Part shown: positions 25,648 to 38,300 of the stretch, piece after piece
Numbering within the stretch: position 1 is the first letter of the stretch
Layout of the letters: each line of letters starts with the position of its first letter
Source: Oreocharis arfaki
Lineage: Eukaryota > Chordata > Aves > Passeriformes > Paramythiidae
NCBI GenBank assembly: GCA_013398015.1
Contig: VZRR01010839.1
Coordinates: forward strand, 417,992-481,991
Direction of reading: 5' to 3'
DNA: 64,000 bases
The notes under the pieces: model-generated
What the model was told of the DNA's origin: nothing
The model's input: only the letters and a program-made list of their open reading frames with translations
Database searches by the model: none
Position numbers and translations under genes: made by a program

Positions 25648-26706
25648 TGTATTGGTTTGGCACAGCCTAGTTTTTGGTAGCAGGGGGGCTGCAAAGATGG
25701 CTCCTGTGAGAAGCTGCTGGAAGCTTCCACCATGTCCGGCAGAGCCAATCTCTGATGGCTCTGAAGATGGACATGCTGCTGGCCAGAACTGGGCCAAAGA
25801 GAGAGGTTGGTAACGCCTCTGTGATGGCATATTTAAGAAAAAAATCAAAACAAAGTGCACACAGTTTTTCTTCTAGTCAGAGAAGAGGAGGAGGTGAGAA
25901 CATGTGAGGGAAACAACATGGCAACACCAAGGTCAGTGGAGAAGGAGGGGGAGGAGGTGCTCCAGGGCACTGGAGCCGAGGTTCCTCTGCAGCCGTGGTG
26001 CAGAGCATGGTGAATCAGCTGTGCCCCTGCAGCCCATGGGGATCCACGGGGGATGCAGAGATCCACCCGCAGCCCGTGGGGGCGGTGCCCATGCCGGAGC
26101 GGGTGGATACCTGGAGGAGGCTGTGATCCAGTGGGAGACATGGGGGAGAGAGGGCCCTGCTTCCAGGCTGGAGCAGCCTGTCCTTGGAGGACTGCACCCC
26201 ATGGAGAGAGAGCCATGGCCCAGCAGTTTTGGGAGGGCTGTGTGCCCGTGGGAGGGGCTCACGCTGCAGCAGGTGCAGTTTGGCTGCTGCTCGGGAGAGG
26301 GGACCCACGTCAGAGAGGTTCGTGGAGAACTGTCTCCCATGGGAGGGACCCCATGGCCTCACAGGGAAAGACTCCTCCCAGAGCGGCAGAAGGAAATCTC
26401 GGTGATGGACTGACCAAAACCCCCAGGCCCTGTCTCCCTGCGCTATTGGTGGGAAGGAGGGAGGGGGTGGGAGGAAAAAGGTGTTTTACTTCTCATTATC
26501 CTCCTCTGATTCTGTTAGTAATAAATTCACTTTCTAACTTCGAGTTAAGCTTGTTTTGACCTTGAAGTGTTTTCTCCCAGTCCTTATCTCAACTCATGAA
26601 CCCTTCACTAATATTTTTTTTCTCTCCTATGCCCAGCTGTGGCAGGGGAGGGTGAGTGAGCAACTCCCATGGGTGCCCAGTGTTGGGCCAGTGTTAAACC
26701 ATGACA
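25648..26706 (+). mobile_element. Solo LTR of a bird endogenous retrovirus (ERVL-like), 1059 bp
   Basis: Begins TGTATTGGTTTGGC and ends AACCATGACA (TG...CA). It is flanked on both sides by the perfect 5-bp duplication CCTTG (25643-25647 and 26707-26711). A TATA-like CATATTTAAG lies near 25829 and a polyadenylation signal AATAAA at 26520-26525, with about 180 bp of U5-like sequence after it, so transcription would run along the + strand, antisense to STK3. The middle (about 25900-26450) is GC- and purine-rich, with repeated CCCATGGG/CCCGTGGG-type units, which opens several spurious reading frames. No internal gag-pol follows, so this is a solo LTR from LTR-LTR recombination. The 5-bp duplication and length suit an ERVL-type family; the family name was not verified. 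Confidence 0.9.
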
Positions 26707-28555
26707 CCTTGAAAGGAGGGCAACACATGCCTTTTCAAAGTCTGTAGAAATTAAAAATAAAGCATGGAAAAATCTGCAATCTCATGAAGGTTTTTTAACC
26801 CTTCTTTGGATTCACTGGGATTTTTTGTTGTTTCCTTGGGGTTTTTTTTGGAGTGAGGGGGGCAAGTGTTTTAGATAAGCAAAATTTTTCAAAGAAAGGC
26901 ATTCAGTGAAAACAAAAATAATTTCAGGCCACTCAAGATTTTGTGCTTAAAACTACCCAGTCAGCTATCAGTTTTGAATTTTAATTGACATATACTGGAA
27001 TTTTCAGAGGAAAATACCTAACTTGCAAATAATCCCTTATAGGTACTAAAAAGTGTAAGTATTTAACATTTTACTGAAAGGTTATACTGAAAGTTCACAC
27101 CCACAAAAATTACAAGTCTACACATTTTTAGTGTTCTTGGACATAAAAAAAAATTTAAATCCTGATGACTTAAAAAAATCCAAGCACTACTGGAAAACAA
27201 GACAGTGAAAGTCAGCAAGTCTTACAAAAATACAGAAGTTTCTAACTGCTGAAAGGAACTGCAGCATTCAAACAACATCTAGGACAGTATTTCTAATGAT
27301 TTCATTCACCCAAAGGAAAACCTAAATGAACTGAAATTTACTTCATTATTCTGAAAAGTACCCTCAATTTCAGCAACGGGTGAGCAAGATTCATTTAATC
27401 AGGAGGAGAAAGAAGGGTGCACTGCATGTGTGTGTATGTGGATTTTTAAGGGGTTTTTTTATTTGAGAGGAAGGAAGTGTTTGCAAGGAAGGGGGTTGAG
27501 ATAGTTTAATATCTACTTATTTTTTCCTATCTTTAGACTGAAAGAAGTATCTGGTGTAGTGGTTTAAACTTCTAAGTGAATTTTTACTTGACAGAGACTT
27601 GGAAAAACGAGTATTTTTAAACAGTGTTGTATACGAGAAAATTTCCTTTTGATAGTGATGAGCAACACCTCCTCTTTGTGTGGAAATCACTGCACAGAGA
27701 GATGGGGCCACTTCAGACCACTGGCCAATTCTACTCAAGCCCTCAGAGAACTTAAGACTCTCTCAGACCACATTATACATTATGACAGATCCTTGCTCAA
27801 GAGCTAGGCAACTCACTGCCTATCTCCTGGAAAAAGTACGTTTCCCAGCCACACAGGTGGCCAGGAATGAAAAGAGAAGATGTCTTTGTGAATGACTGTA
27901 CCTCTCAGACAGAAGCATCCTGCTATCACATAATCACTGTGCTATCACTCCCTTCACAGAATACATGAGATCAAGAACATGAACTTGAACCTGAACAACT
28001 TTTTTTTTCAGCACTGAACTACTTTCTTATCAGTTACAGAACAAGGAAATGGTTCAGAAAGTGCACACTGTATGACAGAATGCAGGGAATACTCGCGATA
28101 AATTTAGTCTTCTTTCACCACAGTTAGTTTTAATCCTGATTCCGTACTATCTTGAAAATTCATAGGCATAATGCCTAGAAGGTTCCAAGTTTTTACACAG
28201 AATATGAAACTTACTTTCCCTCCACAAAAACTCCAATAGTAGAGCTTACTTTAATAAAAGAATATTTTCTCTTCTTCCCACAGTATTTTCTGAAGTTTCT
28301 GAGAAAATGAGGCAATGATTACGTCCAGAAACATACTAACATTTAATGAGACATGAAGTGGAAAAACTGCATTTGCAATTATATGTACTTGTAGAAGAAT
28401 CAAGAAGTGAGTAACTTATATTTGTGAGAAAAAGCTGCAGTAAACTCACTGGACATTAAATGTGAAATCTCCGACATAACCGCAGACAGTAGTAATGAAA
28501 GAAGGCATTCAAGAAATACGTGGCAGTTCTCCTTTATTTGGGGTATGTTAGACCT

Positions 28556-28888
28556 CCAGCAGTTTTGTGTTCAGTTTCAGGCATCGCACTTGCAGAGATG
28601 TGAACTGACTGAAGATAGCTTGAAACAGAGTAACTACAATGCTTAGATATTTAAAACACACACTCCGCAAGAAAAGAGTGAATGAATTAGGATTGCTCAG
28701 GCTAAAGAGGGGGTAACTACAGTGAGAGATATGGTAACAGTCCCCAACATGTTAAATGCCACTTCGAAGACGGACAAATTGTATAAAGAACAGAAGAGGA
28801 GCTAATGAGTTTAAATTTTAACAAGGAATATTCAGGTTACATTGTAGGAAAGCTGCCCGTGAACTACCCAAGAAGTTCCAGAACTTGT
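28556..28888 (+). mobile_element. Old diverged CR1/L3-like LINE fragment
   Basis: Follows the CR1 3' ORF layout in order: the CAGCAGTTTTGTGTTCAGTT block, then GCACTTGCAGAGATG, GGATTGCTCAGGCTAAAGAG, GATATGGTAACAGTC and finally AACTACCCAAGAAGTTC. It is heavily decayed, consistent with an ancient insertion. Confidence 0.6.
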
Positions 28889-31800
28889 CATTTTATTCTA
28901 CAAAAAAATATAGACAGTTTCAGAATTTCATTATCAATATTTGGGCATGTGTTTTGAAGATCTTTTCAACACCACCACCTCCCCATCTGCCCCTGTGTTC
29001 ATATAAAATTAATTTAAAAAATAAAGTATAAAAAAAAAAAAGAGGATTATCATGTTTGGTCGGCCTAGGTACAGAAACAGAATGGCAATGTTTAACACAA
29101 GAAACATGAACCAAAAAGGAGCAATGCCTTTCAACAGTATTTGCTGCTTCCTACTTCACCTTCTACAATGGCAGCAGATGAACAGGTGACAGCAAAAGCC
29201 AACCACCAGCACAAAGAAAAATGCCATGTTTACTTGCAGTGTTCAAACTAAGAACTAAAATTAAACTGACAGATTACAAAATTCCAGATATTAAATGCCA
29301 ACATCCCACTGCTATAATGAAAACAACCAATTAATTACAAATTTTGTAGTCTATGAAAAAGTACTTGAGTTCTTACATCTCAGAGTACTGTCTACCTTCA
29401 GGCGAAGAACGAAAACTTCTCCTGTTTCTGCTTCACTGACTCTCAAGGTGCTCAGAGAATACAAGACTCAACAGTGTTGCTTTCCCAGCTACCAGGTACA
29501 TACAAAAACCAGAGCTACAGTGCTTGCCTTGCTAGGCAGTATTCTCCCTACTGGTTTCAAATAAATGTCACTTATATTGTAGCCCCTTAAATTTCATTGC
29601 TAGATCAGCATAATAGCCACATGTTTTCCTGTAAAGAAATGTAGTTGCTACACTAAAACAATTTTTTCTATTCCATAGGCCATGATGCAGCGGGAGGCAT
29701 TACAAAGTAAAATCTGGATATTTGAATGTCCAAATGAAACGAGTAGTACAACCAAGGCATAGTATTACTTACACAATGACACTAATACGACATTTTAAAA
29801 AACTAACACTCCTTTTAAACCAAACTGAACAATACAACGACAAGATCATAGAGTCAAAGTTAAAACTGGTCAGAGTTAAAATTCAAATATACTGCCTGAA
29901 CTGATACTTCAATTCTTCACGGCACTGTGTTAGCTTGGTAGTGTAAGCATTGCTCTCTGGAATAGAGAGTGAAAAATATGAACTATATCACAGAATTCAA
30001 AAGCAATTCTACCAAATGGCAGAAGTAAAGTAATATACCGAATTCTGGACAGGCTAGGTAAATCAATAAAAAAAAAATCTCTGAAATGGCATTGTGTCTG
30101 AGGAAACTGGAATTGGTAACGATTGCTTATGATTTAATAACTGATATGACATACATCATACGGAAGATTCTTTCAGAAATGGAAAATGTTCCAAAGAGAA
30201 AATATATGCACAAAATTCAAATGCCGTGTATTTTTTTTAAGAGACAGTAAAAAGTAAAATGAACTGTGAGCCAAAGTTAACTCTGTATCTTCAGTTTTAT
30301 TTATCAAACTGAAAAATCTCTCCAACTTTCTCTTTTCCTGTATAAGACCAAAACTATGAGATGTTCTGTTTGTATTACAATTATACTAATTCAATGCAGG
30401 TCACTTGCATTTGACTGAATCCAGATGACATTTAGTAAGCTAAACATAGCCCAGTTGGCTTTTTTTTTTTTTTTAAAAAGGCAGGGGCTGATTGCCGCTG
30501 GGTAGGTCATACAGTGGCTACAGAACACAATTGCTTGAATTACATTTTGACTAACATCAAACACAGAAGAGAAGCTAAAAACTACCTTTTTTTCCTGCAT
30601 GCCTTCTAGATTTCTCATATTGAAATACACTAATTTAAAAGTCACCTCTTTCCACCCTGAGGTGATAGATACAGATTCACCAAAGTTTTTGTTGTTTCCT
30701 CTTTCTCCACTCAGTTTAAAAATACACATTTTTAATACTCTAAGTAGTACAAACAATTTAGTTTCCACTTTATTTTTAATATCCCCAGTGGCTAACTAAC
30801 CTTTCCAAGCCTGCTCATTCGAACGTACCACAGTAAAAAAAAAAACAACATAGCACCCTAGATTTAGTGAGCACTAAAAATTAGCCTCTTCTATTTCTGC
30901 AATAACATTTGTATTCTCAAATCAACCTGAACTGCCATGTAATTAGCCATACAATAACCTTCACTGATAATGCAGAGAAACTAGCTCCAGAGAAGGAAAA
31001 CCCTCAAGCTTACCTCCAAGAAAAAAATTAGCAATATGTCTTTCTTAATGTCTTAGTTGTGATCAAGGGCTGATTCTCTTTTGACAAAAACACTGGCTAT
31101 AAAATATTAAGATCTATGCTATTAAATAAAACATCAGTTTAGACCTCTTGCTCCTAACTGCAAATCTGTCAGTGATATTCTTTCTAATCATGTCTGTCTG
31201 GACTTGGCCTCTTTTTTATTCCCCTAGAAGTTACCTACCTCTCAAGCGCCATTATCAACTGCTAAAATAAAATGTAATGTATATTATTAAACAGTAGCCT
31301 CATTAGTTGTTTATTCTGTAACACACTGAATTATACAAATTAGTTATTATTTGTATCATCTAAAGGTTTTGTATCCATCTCTAACTCCTCCCAATACGAT
31401 CTGCTACGCTTTTAACAAATTTCCCCCAACAGAGGAAACAGAAGCATAACCCAACACAGATTAATTAAAATGCATTACGCTAATGGCATCCCATGCTAAT
31501 TAGATACCCACTAGACTTGGTCATCTTCAAAATACTGCACACCCTACAGGAAGTCATGTAGATAAACTGCTTAGTTGTATGTACATTATATCACTCTACA
31601 GGGTATCACAGACATAGAAGAGAAAAATTCTTCATAATTAAGAAAAAAAATTCATAGCATAAGACATTTTGGAGGCTAGAAAGACAGACACTGAGAGAAA
31701 AAATCTGCAACAAGGTGAATTGGCCTTGTATCTATTTTCCTTTCCTGAAACCAAGTTATAAACAAACCTGAAGAGAGAAGATGAAAAAATATAGCAAGCA

Positions 31801-32977
31801 TCTATCAAGACTCCCACATTATTTAGTCTGGAATATTTTATAAAATTTTGTAAGTGTTGGGGTTGGGTCTATGGTCTGTGTTTTACTGCCCTGTCCAAAC
31901 ACTTACTGATCATATTTTCTACATTTTCGTTAGGGTCTGGCTTAACCTACTACATTTTGTTCCATTTGAAGGCATGTATCATAGACTGACACTGCAGAGA
32001 AAAAAAAACCAAGTGAAAGCAAAGCCCTGTTATTATAGGTACACAGAGAAATAGCATTCCTTCACAAACAGTTTAGGGAACAAAAATTTATAGCCTATAT
32101 TACTGAAAAAAATTACAGTTTAGCAATGTGGCTGTTGCAATCACTCAAGTATGCAAACAATATAGCAATAGTTGAAGCAGTGACTAGAAATGCTGATACC
32201 GTATAAATGGGCCATATCATACCCTTAATTCCTAGCAGCTTGTCCCCAGTTTATACAAAAATACCTCAGGGCAGACAGGGGAAAGGATTTCTGAATGCAG
32301 AGGTTCTTCAAGACACGGCAGTCATATACAGTTACACGTAAATGGCCTTTCCTCTCTCCTCAAACGATATGTTAGCAATCACACTCCTGGCTCCTCTAGC
32401 AATATGATAACTATTCACTGAGTAAACTGCACAGTTCACATGAAAAGCATCTCAAAAAGCATCTTCAAGACTCATCTTGCTTGAACAGCCTTTGAATGGC
32501 AGAATACTTTACAACACATGTATGGAACTACCAAGTGAATGCTTTGCAGATCTAAGAAAGGTACACTTTGAAAATGGTGAAGAATTTGCATCTCTCTCTC
32601 TTGCTCTAATTGTATGTATTCATTCCACTCGAGCAGCTTCACAGAAATTCCTCTATCCAGCCTGAGATAAGAGTACCTAGAAAGATCTCCTGTAGCAGAG
32701 ACAATAGAGGCAAGAAATATTCCTAAGCAAGTAGAAAAAACCAGCATGAATGACATCCATGTTAGCTGAGGGACACATGCAATTTGAAAGAAGTATCAGC
32801 TGGTTAGATTCCCAGGATAAGAATAATAACTTAATCCCTATAAAAGGCTGCACAGTCACAAAGTTAATCAAACTCCTCCATTCCTCCGCAAATCCAAGGT
32901 CAACAATAATGACAATTTTTAAAAGGTGCAGCTTGAAGGAAATTACTACAGATTCAAGAATTTCTGAGGGACACCAG

Positions 32978-33091
32978 TCACAGAATGGTTGATACTGGAA
33001 GGGACCTCTGGAGGCCATCTTGTTCAATCCTCCCAACCAAGCAGGACCACTCAGAGACAGATGTCCAGGACTATGTCCTCAAGTATGCTCC
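32978..33091 (-). mobile_element. CR1 LINE 3' fragment
   Basis: On the + strand CACAGAATGGTTGATACTGG is followed by AAGGGACCTCTGGAGGCCAT and a CAGGACCACTCAGAG block, the reversed CR1 3' end. About 115 bp, truncated, sense to STK3. Confidence 0.85.
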
Positions 33092-35211
33092 AGAACACTC
33101 CCTAGCTGAACAGGGCTCCTAGCACTCAAATACAGCAGGACTGAATTCAAAGTTCCTCATGGAAGCCAATAAATGGAGAAGTAATACAAGTGATAAAAAT
33201 CTTAAAGAAAAGGCTTGACACGAAACAGGAAGAATCATTATTTCCTGTGGATTTCCAAGGCAAAAAGACCTCCTTTGGAAGTCTCCTATCTCGAAGGATA
33301 AGTTTTGAAGCATCGTTCCAGACCCATGTTTGTTGAAAAGTGTCAGAAACTGTTCCTGACAAATAGTACATTAGTCAGCTTAACAAACAAAGAGCTTCAC
33401 AGGGACCTGAACTTCACTTAACTTCTTCTTTCTCTGGAGACTGATCCTCACCTGGGAAAAAGGAATCCCTCTTACGATATCACTCCTCTTGGTCATACAT
33501 ACATACCTCAGGCCACAGAGGAGCTCTGATGTCTAAAGTTTCTGATGTGAATGACGAGAGGTAGATGCTGATATTGTGTTAGAACAGGACAAAGACTGAA
33601 GCTATACCAGGCAGCTGGAGTCTCAGACAGATTCTGAAAGTCAGCTATGAGCTAGCACAGTGTGAATGCAAATTCCAGACATACAGTCCACTAACCCAGG
33701 CCAAAGCAACATGCTAATATAAAGACTTTGCATTGAGAGTGCTATGTATTTCTGGAACACTCTTTCCTCTATCACTGTATTTAGAGCTTATGTCTTCTCT
33801 CTGCAACCCTACACATTTTAGCCCAACACCAGACAACACAGTGCACCCAAACCTATTTCAAATCAGAAATGAGCGCAACTGATTTGGAAGACAGCAAAAG
33901 CTGGAAAGCTGCTGAAGACTACTGGCTCAAACTTCAGGTAGAGAAAGGCTGGCCATGCTGCCTGAAGACACAGCACTCAACCCAAAAGCACCAAATGTAA
34001 GCCACAAAGCAAAGGTTTCCCTAGAACAGACATCAACACCAGAAAGTGCAGAGGGTAGTATCTTAATCATTCCTCCTGCAGTTTCTCTTGGCTATTTAAA
34101 AGGAACTATGTGGGGTGATGCTCTGAAACAGACTCAAAAACAGCACAGCAGACTCCAAAGGGCCTTTCTGGTGGCAGAGCCCCAGGCACCGCATAACCAA
34201 GACCACCACCAAGTCCCATGTCTAGTCCATTATCTTCTTTGTCCATAACTGGATATGCCCAATGAAGAAGGAAATTAGCCTTCCTAAGTTAAAGGGAAAA
34301 TAAAAATGTAACTAGGAATGGCATAAAGATGGTTACACAAGCTATCCAACCAGGATAAAGAGCACTGACTCCAAGAAATTACGCACTTATTTTAAACAAG
34401 CCTTTATCTTCAGTAGTAGCAAACTCCACAGTCAATCCTAAATCAGATGACATACAAAAGGAAAGGGAGATGGGAGATTGTTCCACCTTTCCTTTACAAA
34501 GAAAAAGGGAATGTGAACATACCTGTTACAGACTGCTGGGCCGTAAGGCCTATGTTAGACTGACATAGGCAGTGATTTAGAAGACAACCGTGTAAAGAGA
34601 AAAGTTAATTGCTTGAGCTGAAATACAAGCATATATTAAACTAAGAAGCTGATCTTAAAAACAGCAGCAGAAGTTTTAGATAGGACAAATTCAGGTTAAA
34701 TTTAGGATAAATTCTTTCAGAGATTCTATACCTGTAATTACATTTTTCACTAAAAAATAGCCAACGATTGAAAGTCTTCATGTGAATCTGCCCAGCAGTA
34801 CAGATAAATACAGGATGATTTACCAGACGCTCTCCATAATTCCACTCCAAAGGACATATCTGACATCCAATTGATGTTGAAAATGCATAAGAAGACTCAT
34901 TTTTTACACAGTAGTTAAGCATTACTTGGGCGTCTATTCTTGGCAGTAAAACTGAGAGTGTCTTGGTTTAGTATCAGATGGAGATTTAAGTTCACTGGAG
35001 CTCTTAGGCATAAACATTTCGTGAAGGTCTACAGAAACCAACAGTTTGCACTTGTATGGTCACCCAGAAGACATCATGCAAGTTACTGAACAAACAATGC
35101 CTTCCGAGTGTTATTAAACATGGAGACTAAAAAATAATTAAACGAATACTCATTTTTCGCCTGACTGAAAACATTTACTTGTAACAGGACATTATTTGCA
35201 AATATATGGAA

Positions 35212-35378
35212 TCAAAGAACTCCTGTGTGTGTGTGCCTGTGTACCTATATAGAGTTCTTTGTGAGATAAATCCATAAATATATATCCCTGCATATAAAAA
35301 AACTAAGTTTTTTTGTTTATAGATATTTAGGTATGTTTATGGTTTTTATATATACAAATATATTCTTCTCAAAGAACT
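35212..35378. repeat. Small inverted/direct repeat cluster with TG and TA runs
   Basis: TCAAAGAACT occurs at 35212-35221 and again within 35367-35378. Its inverse AGTTCTTTG lies at 35253-35261, so either copy could pair with it. A short (TG)n lies in the first loop and TATA-rich sequence in the second. Confidence 0.6.
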
Positions 35379-38300
35379 AAATCCATTGATATAGATATTA
35401 AAAAAAAGCAGTAACAATAAAAATTTGTTGTTTTCTTCACCTTTATTCGATGGAGGCAGAGTTCCACAAGCTACATGGAAGTAGCTTGTAACCATGGGAA
35501 AAACATACAAAGAATACAATGCTCATTTTTGTCTGAAAATCCTGAGGCTCCTTACCATCTTCTAGATGCAAATCTTTAAAATTTATTGCTCTGCCTCCGA
35601 ACAAGATCTGCCTGCATTTTCCTAGCAAGGCTGTTTGTATTGGAGATGAAGCATAACTCTAGGGTACATGAGCACAAGGTACTGCAGTTAAGGAATACTG
35701 AATTCTTAAAATACATCAATTACATCCCATTAGCTACTCACACGCATACCCTGAACTCTCACACTCACTGTTTTTTCTCTTTAAGAAGCTGGTGTGCAGA
35801 GACAACAAAATACAGGTGAAACTACTGGTACTGAAAAATCTGAAAGCAGAGGTTCCCCCAGCAAAGGGATCGCCATGGCTGGGTGTGGTGGGTTCTCATC
35901 TTCTGTGTGAAACAGAACTTCAGTCTCTCAAAGAGACTTTGCCAAGCTTCACTCCTGGGGCTTTACTTACCTTTTCTCTGCTTGCATGCTGGAGAGCTCC
36001 CCTTTGCCTAGCCAAAGCACCAGGGATACGAAAGAAGGTGGAAGAGATGAAAATTCATGTGAAAACTGGGAAAAAAACTCCAACACTTCTGAGCACATCT
36101 TGCCTGACCTTAACAACTCAGACTAAGTTTCAAAATTTGGCTTTAACTTATGGTAGGGGACCAGCCAACCATTACTCTGGCTCTAAACAGGGCCATTTAA
36201 AACCTTCCACTTCTAGGACAGATCCACTTTACCTGCCAAATGACACAATTTTTTTTTTTTGAGAACCACTGTTTATTTATTAAAAACACTGATTAAAAAT
36301 AAAAAAGCCAAGGATACATATTTAAACTGTCTGTAACAAGTAGTCACCTTCATTTCTTTAAAGAATACTCAATAATTTCCTTAGGTAAATTATAAATATA
36401 CTTAATGATAAATTTAGGAAGAGAAAACATAACTTACCTCCTAAATTTGCCAGAGGTTCTGTAAAGAACAGCATCCAAAACCAACAGACCTCACCTTTGC
36501 ATATCATCCCACCAGCATTAGCTTTCTCTGCCATTTGGACTTAACACCCCATACATACAAATCACTCCCTCAGTGAAAGAAAAGCAGTCTTTGGTTGACC
36601 ATCATCGGAATGGTTATTTGAAACTAGTAATCACACAATTCTTTCAATTCTTATCATATTACCAGTATTTTATTGGAAACAGATGTTAGCAGCACAACTT
36701 AGTAAGAATTATTGAACAACTTTTCTTTCAATTTCATAACAAATTAGGCAATGCTTAGTTGATGCATCTGAAAAAAGTTACAGAATTGCAAGCCCTAAGG
36801 CACAGGGCTGGTGTCATAATTTAAACCATCACCATCTGAAATGCAAAGGCATTAGAAACATAATGTTTTACTCTGTAAAACAAATTTCCCTTACAGATGA
36901 ATTTGTTAATAAATTCTGAAGCCTCAATAGCAACCAAAAGCTACCATTTCAATGTCAAAAGTCTAGCAGAATTCTTACAAACATAATACTACAATTGCCT
37001 AGATGTTTATAAATAAGTAGTGAAATACAAATAAATAATTAAATACTTTTTTTTAATTAAAGCCCATCTTGGCCATAGCAATCATGAAATTATGATAGAG
37101 TTTTTGATTCCTATCATGAAAGCAAAACAAAGCTAGAGAAGGGAATAACGCAGAAGTCAAATCATCCTGTGTGTACACTACAGCAGCAGAGCTTAGGTAA
37201 CAATTCCCCAATTCAAACAGAAAGTAAGATATTTTCGGTGCCTGTTTTTAGCTCCAGATTTGGTTTCTTGGCCCCTAGTAACCCAGTTTACTGCCTTTAA
37301 AGTCACTCTGAGAGGCTATTTTTATAAATATGATTGTCAAAGGAAACCAATAAAGGTGGAGATTTTGTCAATTGCTGAAATTCTGGAGTGTGAAATTACT
37401 TATTTCAGCAACATGCATCAAGAGCATCTTTTGATCAAAGTTATGTTATAAAAAGCAAAAAAAAAGGTTCCTGTGTCAACACCAGGTTTGCCCGCCTCCC
37501 TCTACTCACCATGTGTCTTCTGATAACTGTCATTAATTAAATGCATTACAAATGTAATTATGATGTTCAGGATAGACCTTATTCTTCTGTTAACATTAAA
37601 GGTTAATTTTGTGGATAAAAGAAGTTCCCTTCAAGTGTGAAAGAAAGCTGAGCCAACCATGCTTTTATTTTCTGAATATAGGTAAGGAATCAACACCCTA
37701 ACTACACCATTAAAAAGCAGTAGGAAAAGAACACACTCAGTGCATGAAACAATACCTGGAAGACATATATGACTTAATGGCTTAAGAAAATGAACATTAT
37801 ACCCATTGACTTCATCTATAAGAAAAGGATAAAGTACTAAGGGGTCAAGAACAAACTCTGATATTAGGGGCATGTTAGTCTAGTTGATTTTTATCAAAGC
37901 TCTCTTCTGAAAATACTAAAGCAGCTTTAGGAATCGTAATGTTAGATCAGAAACACTGCAAAAGAATACATTGTTCTCCTCCCGTAAAGTAATTTTAAAA
38001 AGAAATCTAATAGGCTAAATTTTGCATCAGCTAACTTCATGCTGAACCAAATCTTGATCGAACTTCAACATGCACAAAGTCAACAAGCCATCAGCAGAAA
38101 TCCTGCAGCATATTCTTTAGTCGCTCCGTAAAATGTACTTCTGTGTCCACACTCAGTCCAGGCACCATGAAAGAATTCAGTACTAAAGGTTATGAATTAC
38201 AGCCTGAAACAAAATGTATCTTTTACACAGAGAGAAGTAAACATGGAAACAAGTTCAGAGGCCTGGTACACTACTTTGGGTACAGAGGCACGTCAGGGCA

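Noticed and set aside
25845..26559. Several overlapping open frames of 115-169 codons on both strands
   Set aside because: They lie wholly or mostly in the GC-rich body of the solo LTR and arise from its composition; no domain is visible and neither strand is favoured.
35792..36262. 156-codon open frame on the + strand ending in poly-Phe
   Set aside because: It ends in a poly-T run and shows no motif; most likely chance.
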